From Jaltomata sinuosa (lineage: Eukaryota > Streptophyta > Magnoliopsida > Solanales > Solanaceae): a stretch of 64,000 nt of DNA. The number at the start of each line of letters is the position of its first letter. Position 1 is the first letter of the stretch. The notes beneath the pieces are model-generated. The model was given only the letters and a program-made list of their open reading frames with translations. It searched no databases and was not told the DNA's origin. The DNA lies in assembly GCA_003996215.1 (NCBI GenBank), contig QJPP01001753.1, positions 1 to 64,000 on the forward strand. Reading direction: 5' to 3'. Position numbers and translations under genes: made by a program. This document shows positions 22,866 to 35,153 of this stretch, piece by piece.

Positions 22866-23334
22866 ACTTGGTATAAGAGCTCTAGGTTCTTTGGTGTATT
22901 TGGTATAAGAGCAAGTGTGTAACTAGAGTCTCGCGGATCAGTACGATGACATTCATATCCTATTTGCGGGAGGCTACAGGGCATTATTAGGAAAAGTTCC
23001 CTATTCTTGGCTACTTATCGTGCATTCCTGCCTACATTGAGTTCTAAACCTAATTTGTTCCATTCCTTCTCAGATGCTTAGGACTAGTACGATAGTGGGG
23101 GAGGACGAGGCTTTTGTGCTTATTGCTTCAGTGCTTCTGCCAGTGCCAGAATTTCAGAGTCAGAGCTTACCACATCAGTTAGGGGGTTTAGGTCTAGCCC
23201 AACTTCTAATAGGGTTTCATGATACCCCGTTCTTCAGAACACCGTGTCTAGGACTCCGAGTCTTCCGAAGGATGTATTAGTACCCCAGGTACAGGCAGTA
23301 CCCGATTTATCAAGTGGCGCTTCAGTTAGGTTTA
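22866..23334 (+). pseudogene. Family C: second 5' leader and gag start
   Basis: This repeats the sequence following the first LTR (compare 17827-18300): leader, then the gag start with SQSLPHQLGGLGLAQLLIGFHDTP near 23157-23230. It breaks off at ~23334. With the two LTRs, the copy has the order LTR-internal-LTR-internal, as produced by unequal recombination between adjacent copies. Confidence 0.7.
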
Positions 23335-23639
23335 TTAAATGGTCGGTATCATTGGAAATAAGACTCAATGACCTTTTATTTTTTGGGTAATAGGACACGT
23401 AACTCTTCATTTTCTAAAGATGTGATTGTTTGAAGTTGACCTTAGTAAAAACTTATATATCAAAACTCAATCAGTAAGAATATTTTCAACTCAACTTTGT
23501 GCTAGGAGTTTCGTAAGACCTTAGATCATGTCTAATGCACTCCCACACTAAGGAATTGACCTTAACACCTATCGAAATTAATATCTTAATCCTTTAACAT
23601 AGATATTTTCAGTAACGATGAAACTGATTATTACACTAT
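23335..23639. other. No gene; unassigned AT-rich sequence
   Basis: Between the broken family C copy and the LINE fragment there is no coding or structural signal that I can recognise. Confidence 0.5.
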
Positions 23640-24852
23640 TAATCTTTTATCTGTTGTAGTGCCAACCAAGTTTACAAATCAGGAGATGCTTAGAATCTCT
23701 GCTAGTTTATTTTAGAGTAATAAAGAAGAATGAAAAAGAATAAATTGGGAAAAATAAGTAAAGTTATGCTTACCTAAACATAAATGGGTTCTAGGATTTA
23801 GATCTTTTATTGATATTTTTAAAGCCTTATTTGCTAAGTTATGGTGGATCTTCAAAATGACTAGATTATTATCGATCTACTTCATGTAGAATAAGTACTG
23901 CAAGAAGCATATACTTGTATTAATCCAATAGAATGGTGGATTTTTACTGTGAAACAAGATGCTTATGGCAAGGGAAGATATTGAACAAAAAATATGAAGG
24001 AAACCTAGGAATATGTGTTATAACGTTTGGTTTGATAATTGGACAAGACTAGGTTCCCTTACACATATAGTCTCTATTGATTTTACTATTGATGAGTGAT
24101 TATGTGAATTAGTTACTTTATAGAAATGGTGTATGGAATGTCCAAGTAATGGTGCGGGTTCTTTCTAAGGAGACAGTAGACTATCCTCCCACTGAGATTA
24201 AAATGTTTGAGAAATTCAACTTATGGGAAAGACCATAGTGGTTAGAAACTAGCCATGACATGTTTATAGTTAAAAGTTCTTGAGAGATCATTAGACGTAA
24301 AGAGCACAAAGATAACAACTTTAGTATGTTCTGGATGAAACAAACTACCCTTTAAGATTCTATTTTTCCTTTGGAGGCTCTAAAAATTGAAACTTCTTGT
24401 TGATGATATTGTATCTAGGTGTTGTATTGCAATAATTTCGAGGTGTAGATATTGTGTGCATCCACAACAAGAAATTATCACTCACTTATTTCTTAGATGA
24501 CCTTTTGCTATGGATATTTGGTCAGTTTTTGCCTCAGCAACATAAATCCATGGCCCTTTTGTGCAAGTTTATCATGTAGTGATACAGTTGTGGACTCCAG
24601 ACTGTGTCCCAAAGTTTAAACCCCTATTTCAAGCAGCCCCTTCCATCATATTGTGAAAAGTATGGGAGTGAATAAATTTTGTAGTGTATGGAAGACTAAT
24701 ATAAGAAGTAGAGTGATTTATGAAACTAACATGAACTTTTATTTGGTGGACATGATGAGATATCCTTGGTTGAAGAATATTCCCTCATCCTGGGATCAAA
24801 TGAGTCATTTCTTTGAGGGATACAGATCTAGGATTTTATGTCAGGCTATAAG
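23640..24852 (+). pseudogene. LINE ORF2 C-terminus (zf-RVT domain)
   Basis: This is a non-LTR retrotransposon fragment. Pieces in shifting frames match the end of plant L1-type ORF2: LGFRSFIDIFKALFAKLWW (~23800-23850), the MLMAREDIEQ segment (~23960), NVWFDNWT (~24020-24050), then at 24353-24540 the zf-RVT domain (FKILFFLWRL, IISRCRYCVHPQQEIITHLFL with the CxxC-H-x5-H-like spacing). The tail, 24653-24865, has SRVIYETNMNFYLVDMMRYPWLKNIP. At least two stops lie inside zf-RVT. No poly(A) tail is seen because a copia LTR begins at 24853. 5'-truncation is normal for LINEs. Confidence 0.75.
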
Positions 24853-25445
24853 TGTTGGAAAATAAAGTAAAATATACTATTAGCTTATTAATAGAAAAAT
24901 AACAATAATGGAAATTAAATCAAAATATTACTATTACGATATTTAAAGTAATACACCAATAATACTTGAGTCATGTTGGGCACTGTCATAAGAAACTATT
25001 TCAGCAGTGTGAAATATTTTTTCAAGATTAAACAAGCATTCTATAATTAATTAGAGGATACCGAACTTAGCAAAATAATTGACATCAGCAGGTTAAACTA
25101 GGGGATTATTTAATAAAGGAAGCAAAAATAAAAAATAATTGAAAAATAAAGAGAAGGCAAAAGGGAAGATGGAGAACATGAGAAAGAGAGGAAGAGTAAG
25201 AAGAATGTTGGATGTCATTTTCCACAAAATTGTAACTCATATATATGAAGAAAAATTTGGATACTTTGGCAGGAAACTTAAGGCAGTGCAACAAAGTGTT
25301 TGGCCGACAAGTATCTTACCCTCTAAATACATTAACTAATATTGTACTTGGCCAAAAAGTAATGTCCAATTCTTTTGAAACAAAATTATTTTGCCAACAA
25401 TTTCCACATATTTCAAAAGAATTTATAGAAACAAAAGTTTAACTT
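24853..25445 (-). repeat. Ty1/copia 3' LTR (probable)
   Basis: On the minus strand the sequence ends TTTATTTTCCAACA at 24853. It lies downstream of the copia pol end and typical copia 3' UTR. The right edge near 25445 is uncertain, as a clear polypurine tract is not visible. The mate LTR was not found; the copia 5' end near 45640 is also truncated. Confidence 0.5.
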
Positions 25446-25919
25446 GTTGGATGTACATAATCAAAATGTAGTAGGTTTGATGTCTTCTGGACTATGAACC
25501 AAACTTAGATTAATAAAATTTAACTTACAAAATTATTGGTGAAATAGAATATTTTTATGAACCAATAATTCTTATTGTAAGTCAGAGACTTTATCAATTT
25601 TGCGCTAATAGGTCATACGCGTGACTGATTGTTCATGAGAGCTATAGATATTAGGCCAAGAATCTCATAGCGTGGCTCCATTCCACTTCTCATATAGGTA
25701 AATTTATTAAGTGTATACTACTTTATATACACAATCCTTAATGACTATGCATTCACTAAGAGTTAATGACTTATCCGTCAAAATTAGTAGTAGTTCAAGA
25801 ACTCTCTTTTAGAGCGCAATGTCAATATCGACTTGTTATTACCCATATAAACCTACTTAATGGGATCTCCAATCACATAGGTTGGATTACTATCTTTATT
25901 GATAATAATATTGGCCTTA
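25446..25919 (-). other. Copia 3' untranslated region
   Basis: No open frame is present. On the minus strand it contains the run familiar from plant copia elements between pol and the 3' LTR (GGAATGGAGCCACGCTATGAG, then CTCTGACTTACAATAAGAA). It links the pol end at 25920 with the LTR. Confidence 0.55.
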
Positions 25920-27262
25920 ACCCCATCTCTTTTGAGCTATAAAGAATTAATTTTCTTCCCACAGGTCTAGTCAGTGAATCGGCCAAATTCGATTCTGACT
26001 TCACATAATCAATAGAAATTATTTAATCTCTCAGCAGCTGCTTAACAATATCATGTCTCAATTTCATGTGTCTATTCTTATAATTATAAGATTTATTCTT
26101 TGCAATAGGAATTGTGGCTTGAAAATCACAATGAATAGACACAAGAGGCAACATATCCTTTGTTAATGGGATATTCACTAAGAAATTTCATAGCCATTCA
26201 GCCTTAGAATTAACTATCTCCAGAGGTACAAACTCTGACTCCATAGTTGATCTAGCAATGATCATCGTCTTAGTTGATTTCCATGATATTGCACCACCAC
26301 CTAAGGTGAACCAATAGTCACTAGTGGATTTTATCTTATCTGAGTCAAAGATCCAGTTTAAATCACAATATCCTTCTAAAGAAGAAGGAAATCTACTATA
26401 CAGGATAACATAATTCGTGGTTCCTCTCAAATATTTCATTAGTCTCATTAATGCATACCAAATTTTTTTATTGGGATTATGAGTATATCTACTCAGTCTA
26501 CACACAACATAGGCTATATCAGGCCTACTAAAATTCATCAAGTGTATCAGACTCCCAATAATCTGTGCATATTTAGACTGAGCAACTGGGTCACCATTAT
26601 TCTTTTTCAACTGAGAGTTAGCATCATAAGGAGTGGTCACAGTTATAACCTCAAAATATTCAAACTTCTTAACAAATCTTTCCACATAATATTTTTGTGA
26701 CAACATAATACCATCTTCACTCCTTATAACTTTGACTTTCAATATCATATTTACTTCACCCCGATCTTTCATATCAAAATTAGTAAGTAAGAATTGTGTG
26801 GTACTTTTTACAATATTTAAATTTGTACCAAATATAAGCATGTCACCAATATACAAGCATATTATCACATTATCATTGTCTACCACTTTAGTATAAACAC
26901 ATTTATCTATTTCAACAGAAGAAAAATTATGTTTCATTGAGACTTGATCAAATTTCTCATGCCACTGTTTAGGAGCTTGTTTAAGGCCATAAAGAGATTT
27001 AATTAATTTACAAATTTTATTTTTTTTGTCGAGAAATAATACATCCTTCAGGTTGAACCATTTAACTTTCTTCATCTAAATCACCATTAAAAAGCCCTTT
27101 TTACATCTATTTGATAAATAAAAAACTTATGAATAGAGATTAAGGCGATTAAAACTCTAATAGAAGAAATTCTAATTACTTGTGCAAATGTATCAAAATA
27201 ATAAATTTTTAATTCTGAGAAAATCCTTTAGCTACTAAACAAGTTTTATATTTATCTATAGA
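25920..27262 (-). pseudogene. Ty1/copia reverse transcriptase and RNase H (3' half of split copia)
   Basis: Reading leftward from 27262: decayed RT start (LVAKGFSQN, YQIDVKRAF), then a 295-codon open frame (27075-26188) with KSLYGLKQAPKQWHEKFD, the active site as CLYIGDMLIFG (Gly in place of the first catalytic Asp of YVDD), LMNFSRPDIAYVVCRLSRYTHNP, and RNase H (GYCDLNWIFDSDKIKSTSDYWF, ARSTMESEF). The RNase H end continues past a stop to ~25920 (CDFQATIPIAKNKSYNYKNRHMKLRHDI in translation, broken by one stop). It starts exactly where the element F LTR begins, and its frame joins the copia fragment ending at 56334. Confidence 0.9.
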
Positions 27263-29639
27263 TGGTAATGACCCTTTTCGTCATTACGGGTGAGTCAATC
27301 ACAAAAAACATCTGGATTAAAATTATTCCAAAACTGTAAGTTAAAAATTTAAGGCTAGGCTAGTCTTGGATGAAATTCGAGCAGAATATGGTCTAGGGTA
27401 ATCCAAAAATGGATTGGGTAAAGGTAATAAAGTTTATCTTGCTTTTATGCCAGCTAAGATGATAAGTAATCCGTAGGGCTTTTCAGAAGTGAGTTTTAGG
27501 TAAGTAGAACTCCCTATATCAAACTTGATGTGAAGGGTTAGTGTGAGATGTCATGGTTTGAGGGTTCATTGCAAAAAAGGAAAAATTAGGAGAAATTCTA
27601 AGTTTTTGCCTCGCTATACTGCTATAGCGGGTGGCAGGCTGCTACGAGGCTACCGCTATAGCAGACAAATTCTCGCTATAGAGGGAGTCAAAGATGGTTA
27701 ATTTTTCTATGGCGGGCAGATTCTGCTATAGCGATGCTGCTATAGCCGGATTGACTCACTATACCGGGGTAAATCATTATTTATGCAAGAAACTCCCTAA
27801 AATGGTTCACTATTTCTAAACATATTTTGGGGAGGGCTTAGTCAATTTGGGATGATTTTCACCTGTTTTCCATCAAATTTCTTTGTAAAGTCCACAATCA
27901 AGCCAAGGTTGCAAGAAAAGGGAAAGCTTTGGTTCAGTAGAGAATTTTAGGCTTTGATTGAGGTAGTTGATAGTTTAAATGTAGTTAAAATCCAAATTAT
28001 GTTATATGTATATGATAACTATTCCTTAGTATTACTTGTACAATGCATGTTCAAGGAAAAGTGAATGATTGTTTGATATCCTAAGTTTTAATCACATACA
28101 ATGAGTTTAATTAAAAGCTTGTTAGTTTTTACAAATGTTGTTTCTGTTATCATTATGGTTGTGATTGTGTTGATATCTATCATTATTATGGAATGTACCG
28201 GTATTTGGACATATCCACGGGATTAGTTTATATAAGGTTGGTAGACACTTGATCTCTGGGATTTGTTACATAGACAAGAGCTTGTCCCCTATAGGTCATG
28301 GCTAGTGGGTAACCATAAGACTCTTAGCATGTGTGTATAGGTATTTGGTGAGTGTGATGGTTCCTTGAGTGAACCAAGGATTACCTGTTTACTTGATGTA
28401 CATGTTGGTTCCTTGAGTTGAACTGGGCTTAACTGTTTACTTGATATACATGTTAGTTCTTGAGTGAACTGGCTTAATTGTTTACTTGATATACATATTG
28501 GTTCCTTGAGTTGAACTGGGCTTAACTATTTACTTGATATACATGTTGGTTCCTTAGGTTGAACCGGGTTTAACTGTTTACTTGATATACATGTTGGTTC
28601 CTTGAGTTTGATCGAGCTTAACTGTTTACTTGATGTACATGTTGGTTCCTTGAGTTGAACCGGGCTTAACTGTTTACTTGATATACATGTTGGTTCTTGA
28701 GGAATCGAGCTTAACTGTTTACTTGATATACATGTTGGTTCGTTAAGTTGAACCAGGCTTAATTATTGACTTGATATGCATGTTGGTTCCTTGAGCTGAC
28801 CGGGTTGATGTGATTAATTGCTAAGGTGATTTCTTTATGTAAACCGAGATGCATGTTAATTGCCATAGTTATTGGTTAGGGATCTTTGGGTGGTCTGAGT
28901 TACTTGCAAGATGTGACACAATTCTATGTTGTCTATTACTTGTGTAGTTGGGACATGATTAATATGATTGCTGAGTCAGGATTGTTGACTTAGAGTCTTG
29001 TTGGTGGTCATAGTTTGACTTGACTTGTTATTCTTGTCGACTCATATTGACTGAATGTTGTACGTGTTACAAGTTTAAGTTTTATGAACTTGGAGTAGAG
29101 TTGCATGATAGGGTATCATGATTATCTTGTTGCACTATGTTATGGTTATGTGTTTATATTTCTCATTTTGGGTTGGTCGATAACCCTACCAGTATATAGT
29201 TGTTTATTTTGTACTGATATTGCACGTGCTCTTCTTTTGTTGAGTACAGGGCATTTTTTGGTGACTGCTTGAAGACCTCAATTGTGATTTAGACCGTATT
29301 CGAACTCAAGGGTGAGCTGCATCTTTCGGGCTACCATAAGTTCTTCTCATGTTTTCTAGTTCATTGTTTTGGACTAAGATATTACTTTTGTTTTTGGGAT
29401 TGCATGCCCTTCTTTAACAATTATTAGAGTTTTGGTACGATGACTTTCAAGTTCTAGGGATGGTTTGTTTCTACATACTTATTATTTTCTCCATTAAGAT
29501 ATTAATCATTGGTTTATTTAATGAAATTGATTTAGTTGCCTGATTTTAGCCAAGTGTTGGATGGTTTATGTGGTTAGTTGGTTCTCTCAACGAGGGGTTT
29601 AGTATGAGTGACACTCATGGCAGGTTTAGGTCGTGACCA
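27263..29639 (+). repeat. 5' LTR of element F
   Basis: It starts TGGTAATGACCC and ends near GTCGTGACCA, before the primer-binding site TTGGTATCAGATCC at 29642. It aligns in reverse orientation with 56335-58601. Positions 27610-27775 hold at least six CTATAGCGG-type words in both orientations, followed by TATTTATGC (~27779). Positions 28358-28806 hold a ~48-bp minisatellite. Confidence 0.88.
28358..28806 (+). repeat. Minisatellite, ~48-bp unit, about 10 copies, in F 5' LTR
   Basis: Tandem copies start GGTTCCTTGAGTTGAAC and contain GCTTAACTG then TTTACTTGATATACATG. Unit length varies from 45 to 49 bp. The mate LTR has the same array with fewer units (57175-57530). Confidence 0.9.
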
Positions 29640-29641
29640 AG

Positions 29642-29660
29642 TTGGTATCAGATCCCTAGG
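29642..29660 (+). promoter_or_regulatory. Primer-binding site of F (tRNA-Met type)
   Basis: TTGGTATCAGATCCCTAGG follows the LTR end within 3 bp and matches the initiator-Met complement for its first ten bases. Confidence 0.8.
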
Positions 29661-29868
29661 TTCGTTGATTTAATTGTACCAAAATGGGCCTAGTAGTGTC
29701 TCACAAAATGGTATGGAGACGTCTATACTTTTCTTCGAGAGGCTACAGGACCCTTAGGAAACTGTCCTTTCTTTTTTCCTTCATGATATAACCTGATTCC
29801 AATTGATATCTGATGATCCAAATAGGTATTTGTACCCCTCCCCCATCTTCATTCTTTTGTCCACAGAT

Positions 29869-31270
29869 GGTGAACAATAGATCGATAGAGTAAGAGTAGC
29901 AGCTCCAGTGTGGAATCGGATGTTCGGGGAAAAGGTAGGGGTAGGGGAAGAGGGAGAGAAACACCCACCAAGGGTGGAGCTCAAGCAATAGCTAACCAGG
30001 CTCATCAGCGGCCAACATCACCTCCCCTACCCTAGGATCATATAGAAGATGTTGAGGCAGTGAAAGAGGATAGAGTAGAACAGGAGGTGGCAGCATCAGC
30101 TGGAGGTGCAGTATTTCTTCCGATGTCTTCTGAGGTTATGCAGCAAGTTCTGGTTTTTCTGAGTGGTTTGGATATTACTGAAGCCACCCTCACTATGCTG
30201 ACTTTCCTGGTTCTGGGTGCTCATTCCACTGCCACTTTCACTCCCAAGATGGATAGGCTTTGAGTACTAACATTTCCTCATCCTATTCTAGGCTCCATCA
30301 TGACTGAGACCGAATATGAGTTGTTGACCAAGTTTCTGAAAAATGAAACCTCCTTCATTTTATGGTACTGAGGTTGAGAATGCATTTGAGTTCATCCTGT
30401 TATGAGAGGCTACACAAATTAGGGGTTGTACAATAGAATGGTGCTGAGTTCGTGACCTTACAACTGCAAGGGGATGCCAAGAAGTGTTGGAGAACCCATG
30501 TGGAGTGTCGGTCACCAGCTATGCCTCTATTGACTTGGGCTCAGTTTTATGCCATATATTTGGAGAAGTATGTACCATGTACTCTTCAGGACCGCAAGAA
30601 GGATAATTTTTTGGCCCTTGAATAGGGCAGTATGTCGGTTCTGGCCTATGAGGATAAGTTCCATGTTCTGTCTCACCATGCTACGTAGTTGTTTGGCATT
30701 GGAGAGGAGAGGATCTGGTTATATGTTAAAGGTTTGAAAACTGATCTTCAGGTTTTTTCTGTTCACATGACTTTTGCAGGAAGGAGCTTTAATGATGTAG
30801 TTGATTATATTAAAAAGCTAAAGGGAGTTAAGCAAGTTAGACAGGCTAAGGTATTAGCCAAGAAGTCTCGAATTATAGGAAACTATAGTGGATCTTATTC
30901 TAGGGGTCACAACTAGGAGGTTCACTCAGCTTTCCCGATTCAGCCGGCTTTGCCAGCCTCTACAGGTGGTCATTCAGGGGCTATTCAGCAATCTCTAGTT
31001 GCTAGAGGCCAAGGGGATTCCTATTCTTCGGCCAAGAGGCCTTCTCTTGAGAGAGGTTGTTATACTTGTGGTGTTGTAGGCCACTTCAAGAGATAGCGTC
31101 CTCTTAGGCAGACAGGTAATTAGGCACATTAGCAGATAAGGGTTGTGGTTCTAGTAGGTAGAGGTGGAGGAGGTAACGGTAAAGGACATCCGCAGAGTGG
31201 ATGGGGTAATAACCAAGGAGGTCGTGGTGGAAACAAAGGTTATGGTAATACAAGGAAGGGTGGAGCACAG
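29869..31270 (+). pseudogene. Element F gag (5' half of split F)
   Basis: Gypsy gag begins with an Arg/Gly-rich N-terminus (near 29890-29985) and carries stops in the first hundred codons. The capsid region is seen at 30689-30916 (EERIWLYVKGLKTDLQ, RSFNDVVDYIKKLKGVKQ). The knuckle near 31045-31090 reads CYTCGVVGHFKR-stop-RP, so the final Cys is lost. A Gly-rich tail (GNNQGGRGGNKGYGN) reaches 31270, where an Athila-like LTR begins. The natural continuation, the protease and pol of the same element, is on the opposite strand at 62165. Confidence 0.82.
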
Positions 31271-32660
31271 TGATAAGTTTGTAATATACAAACTTATTGA
31301 GCCTTTATTCGTGAATTATTGTCATGTTTTGATGTGAATTAGAGGTACTTATTGCCTTTATTATCGTAAATACAGGTATCTTAGGCAAATGACGAAAGAA
31401 AAGGAATTGAACCCAAAAAAGCTCAAAATGAAGTTAAAATACAAAGATGGTAAGAAAGGGAATATTTGGCCATGAGAGGCAAAGTGATGTGCAAGCCGCA
31501 AAGAGGGACTTGCGAACAACGCACCTGGCTGTTCAAACACTGATTTAGCAGTCATCAGCATGCGAGCTACACTTTGTCAAGGGAAATCGCCCATCCTCTT
31601 GCACCTGAATTCGCACACCGCTGGAGCATTACTGCCTGAGAAGATGGGCTCCTACGAGCCGCAAACTTCAAGGAGCGATCGCAGGTGCCTTCGCCCTTAA
31701 CATCGCACATGCCTCAAAGGGCATTTTTTTCCAATTATGTGTGACGTATTTGGGAAGGTTCTAAAACCCTTTTTTGGATCTGTACTAAGGAGAATTCATC
31801 AGTTTTTACTTTCCCATGGATGAGTTGATAGAGTACACTTTCTCTCTTCTTCTTCCCTATTGAAAAGCACCATTTGTAAGCAATTTGAAACTTGGAATTT
31901 GAACTTAGTTTACATAATGAATGGAATTTTGGGAAACCCATTTGGTATCTTCTCTTATTCCTTTGCTATGAGTAGCTAAATTCTATTCTATGGGCGTGTG
32001 CATGATGGATGTTTGAAATTGGGAATGGGTGTTGATTGATTAAGCTTATAATTGATTATTGAGTATGGGTCTATTGAATTCTTCATGTTTTAATTATAAA
32101 ATTTATGGTTCCAAACATTCATTTAATTTACTAATTTTGTACTTACTTGACAGAGGAGTTCATAAATTGCGTAAGAATTCCACCACAAATCAAGGCTAGA
32201 AATAGTTTTAATATAAGAATTACTCATCTAAGAGTCAAATCTAGAGATAGTTTGACTCACCCAAGTATTAATTGGTTGGTTTGATGTTAAACTATGGGGC
32301 TTGAACAAACACCATAGTAAATATGCTTAATAGGTTGAAAAACTATTAAGTATAGCTTAAACCAAGCTACCCATTCTCTTAATTGAAAGTTTATTTGATT
32401 AATCAACCCCTATCCCATATTAAGACCCCATCGGAAGCATACCCCTAGTCTTCCTTCTCTTGATTACTCAAATTGTGTTTAAGTCTGCTTTTGTCGCATT
32501 GTGAATTGTTTTCCCAAACCTTTTTCCCCCAACTTTACTTTTCCTTCTTCGAACAATTGCACACTCTAGTGAATTAATACTCAGGATTTAGTGGTGAATC
32601 TTTGCACCATTCTCCGTGGATATGACCCCGACGCTCATTAAATTACTTACTTGTTTTGCT
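31271..32660 (+). repeat. Athila-like LTR G1, inserted in element F gag
   Basis: It starts TGATAAGTTTGTAATATACAA, related to the G2 LTR start TGATAAGTCAGTAATC. The flank CACAG at 31266-31270 would be its 5-bp duplication. Positions 31488-31710 carry GC-rich CTTGCGAAC/GCAAGCCGC words. The 3' part includes CCGTGGATATGACCCCGACG near 32618. The right edge is a head-on junction with an LTR in the opposite orientation. Its mate LTR is not in the window in the expected orientation. Confidence 0.7.
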
Positions 32661-34050
32661 TGGTATTACGCCCAAATTACACCTCACTTAAGAAGTATAA
32701 GCGGTCGTTATCAAATATAGAACCCAACAAAGGTTGGGGTCGAATACCATAGGGAATATGGTGAAAATTAAGTCGTTAGTAGTTTGGATGACTACTAATC
32801 AATGATTCCCGAAAAATGGGGGAAGTTTATAACATTCAAGCTTTGCTTAGTCTTTGACTAATTCACGAACAAATGATCAATTTCAACGAGTGACAATAAA
32901 TATTAGAGATAAAATAGGGATGTGTTCATCATGGCTTCATAAGCAACTTTAGGTTAGAGCTCAAATGGATTTATTTCATATGCATAACACGAAGTAATTG
33001 AATTCATTCTTACGTCTAATCGTTTCTCAACCAATAGACGCTTTTCTTTTCAATTCTTTCAAACTTGAAAAGATACAATACAAAACTAAATTAATACTCC
33101 AAGTTGATTAACCTTGCTAAAGTGTTAGTCATTAGACGAGAGTTAGCAGTCCCGAATCCTTGTTGTTAATCATTTTCACCCAGTTTTAATTTCTTGATTA
33201 AAGAAAATTAAACCTAGGCTTATTCAAATGTTTGCAACCATTAGAAAACAGTAAAAATGCAAGATTAATAGCGTATAATGCATACAATATAAACCCAATA
33301 TCACACATAACCTAGATTGTTACTTTGCCATGGATCCCACAACCCTACTTATGGGAGATTAGATACTTATGCTTTTAGAATAAGAGAATATAATAACATT
33401 CATACTAAAAGAACGATTCTTACAAGTAATATGAACAATACGTTCAATTCTACAAGAACAATGAGCAAAATAATTCTCCAAATCCAAGAACAAGAAAAGT
33501 AACATATGTTTGTGTTTTTAGCGCTACAACTCGTTTAAAATATGCTAAAAATGAAGTCTGTGTAAAAATACCCTAAGAGTCCTATTCATAGGAAAGTACA
33601 AATTAAATTCAAATTGGTCTAGGAAAGGAAAGACGCGTCCAGCAAATGTATGCCAAAATGGTCCATTTTGGTCAACAACGGACCGTTTCCTTAGCCATGT
33701 AACTTACCAACTTTAACTACTTTATGGTTCTGGAAATGACCCAAGGAATGGACCATTTTGAATAAGAATGGTTCGTTGTCCTGTCCATTGTAATTCAAAT
33801 TTTTGCATCAGCTTCTATCTTTGGAGTTGAATGCAACAGTTGTAGCAACAGTTTGTTTCAACTTACAACGATCAGCAAAACATCTCGTTTTTGGCCCTAC
33901 TAAGCTCTTTTGTTGCTTTAAGTCTTTATTTCTAGAAACACAACCAAAACACATAAATTTGCACAATATTTTCTTGAAAACTTACGTCTATTCTTTGGTG
34001 CAAGGCGCAAAATATGCCATAAAGTATTGGCATATTAACACCCTCAACTT
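32661..34050 (-). repeat. Element I 3' LTR (Athila-like)
   Basis: Minus strand; it starts TGCCAATACTTTATGG at ~34050 and contains the same sequence as 35154-36112. Words of the type AATGGTCCATTTTGG occur at 33650-33790, with a TATA-like box near 33583-33593. The U5 end includes GACCCCAACCTTTGTTGGG and GTAATTTGGGCGTAATACC (~32670-32755), after which plus-oriented G1 begins. Confidence 0.75.
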
Positions 34051-35113
34051 AGAACATTCATTTGTCCTCAAGAAACATGACACAAGAATAGAATAGATGA
34101 CTCAATAAAAGAAAAACACAATATGTCTATAGCAATCAACGGCCATTCAGCAATTTGATCAACTTCATCCAACCCCATGTACTACAAAAGTGTTTGAAAA
34201 GCTAACTAGTAAGGATCCAAGCATGTCATTACGAAGTGGTAGAGTACTCTACATACACACAAAACTGTTATCCCAACAGTCAGAAGATGATAAACAATCT
34301 AGGTGCCCTCACCATAAAGAAGTCCCCCCGCACAAGATTTGGGACTAAGTAAGATCATTCAAACTCACAAACGATTTCAAACAGTGCACATGTTATACCA
34401 TAGGCTTGCCCTTGCTATTCCATTTCAGTTTTTCAGAAAGTCAATCAAGATCACTATAGGACTTGTTTTGGTTTGTAATGAGGCTTCGGGTGTAGATAGG
34501 ATACATTTGGGGATTGGTGACTAAACCCTCCTTGGAACCATCGACCCACTATTTTCACTCAAGCTCATTTCATCCACTTTATTCACCATTGATTCCATTA
34601 TTTCTAGTTACAGGTGCAGCCTTCTTAGCTTGATTACTCTCTTTCTTTCTTTTTCACTATTTTCTTCATTTTTTTCATTCATTTTCTGTGGCACACACCT
34701 ATACTTTTTGTTCCAATCTTTAAAACAACCCAATTTTTCTTATCATATACCTCTATAGTAGCCACTCTCAACTTAGGCTAATTTCCTGAGTTTAGGTGCA
34801 CGATGTCCAAGGAGGGACCATGGCCAAAATAGAGATTCAAGGTCAAAAAGGGAAGGTAACAGGTTACCAAAAGAACACGGTCAACTTTGGCTCAAAAAAG
34901 GATCAAAGGAATTAGTTGCATTTGGACGGCTTTTTTTAGGCTAAGTAGGATGCACACAAAAAGGGCCTGTGATCCTTTCCTAATAAACTGACTTCTAACT
35001 TCACAGAATAAGTCAGTCAAGTTCTAGATTCATGCACAGAGTAAGAATTTATCAAAGCAAGCTCACACACATTTGGCACCGAGAAACCATACCACTACCA
35101 ACCATAAAAACAA
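34051..35113 (-). other. Element I interior, non-coding
   Basis: About 1.06 kb without a usable frame. The left end (CACCCTCAACTTAGAAC, then TTGTCCTCAAGAAACATG) matches the style of the Athila region between pol and the 3' LTR in G2 (47359-47400) and supplies a purine tract on the minus strand. The interior therefore keeps only the 3' non-coding part; gag and pol are deleted. Confidence 0.6.
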
Positions 35114-35153
35114 AAGTTCCTTCATTGAACAATTGCACACTCTAGTGAATTAA
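35114..35153 (+). repeat. 40-bp patch identical in type to G1 LTR
   Basis: GAACAATTGCACACTCTAGT followed by GAATTAATAC recurs from 32550-32580 of the plus-oriented G1 LTR and is fused at 35154 to the minus-oriented element I LTR. Confidence 0.7.

Noticed and set aside
28358..28806. Regular repeats with variable segments, reminiscent of a CRISPR array
   Set aside because: The copies are contiguous units without unique spacers, lie inside a plant LTR, and recur in the partner LTR.
33317..33502. 61-codon frame repeated at 35397-35582
   Set aside because: The repetition reflects the two LTRs of element I; short, no start context or domain.
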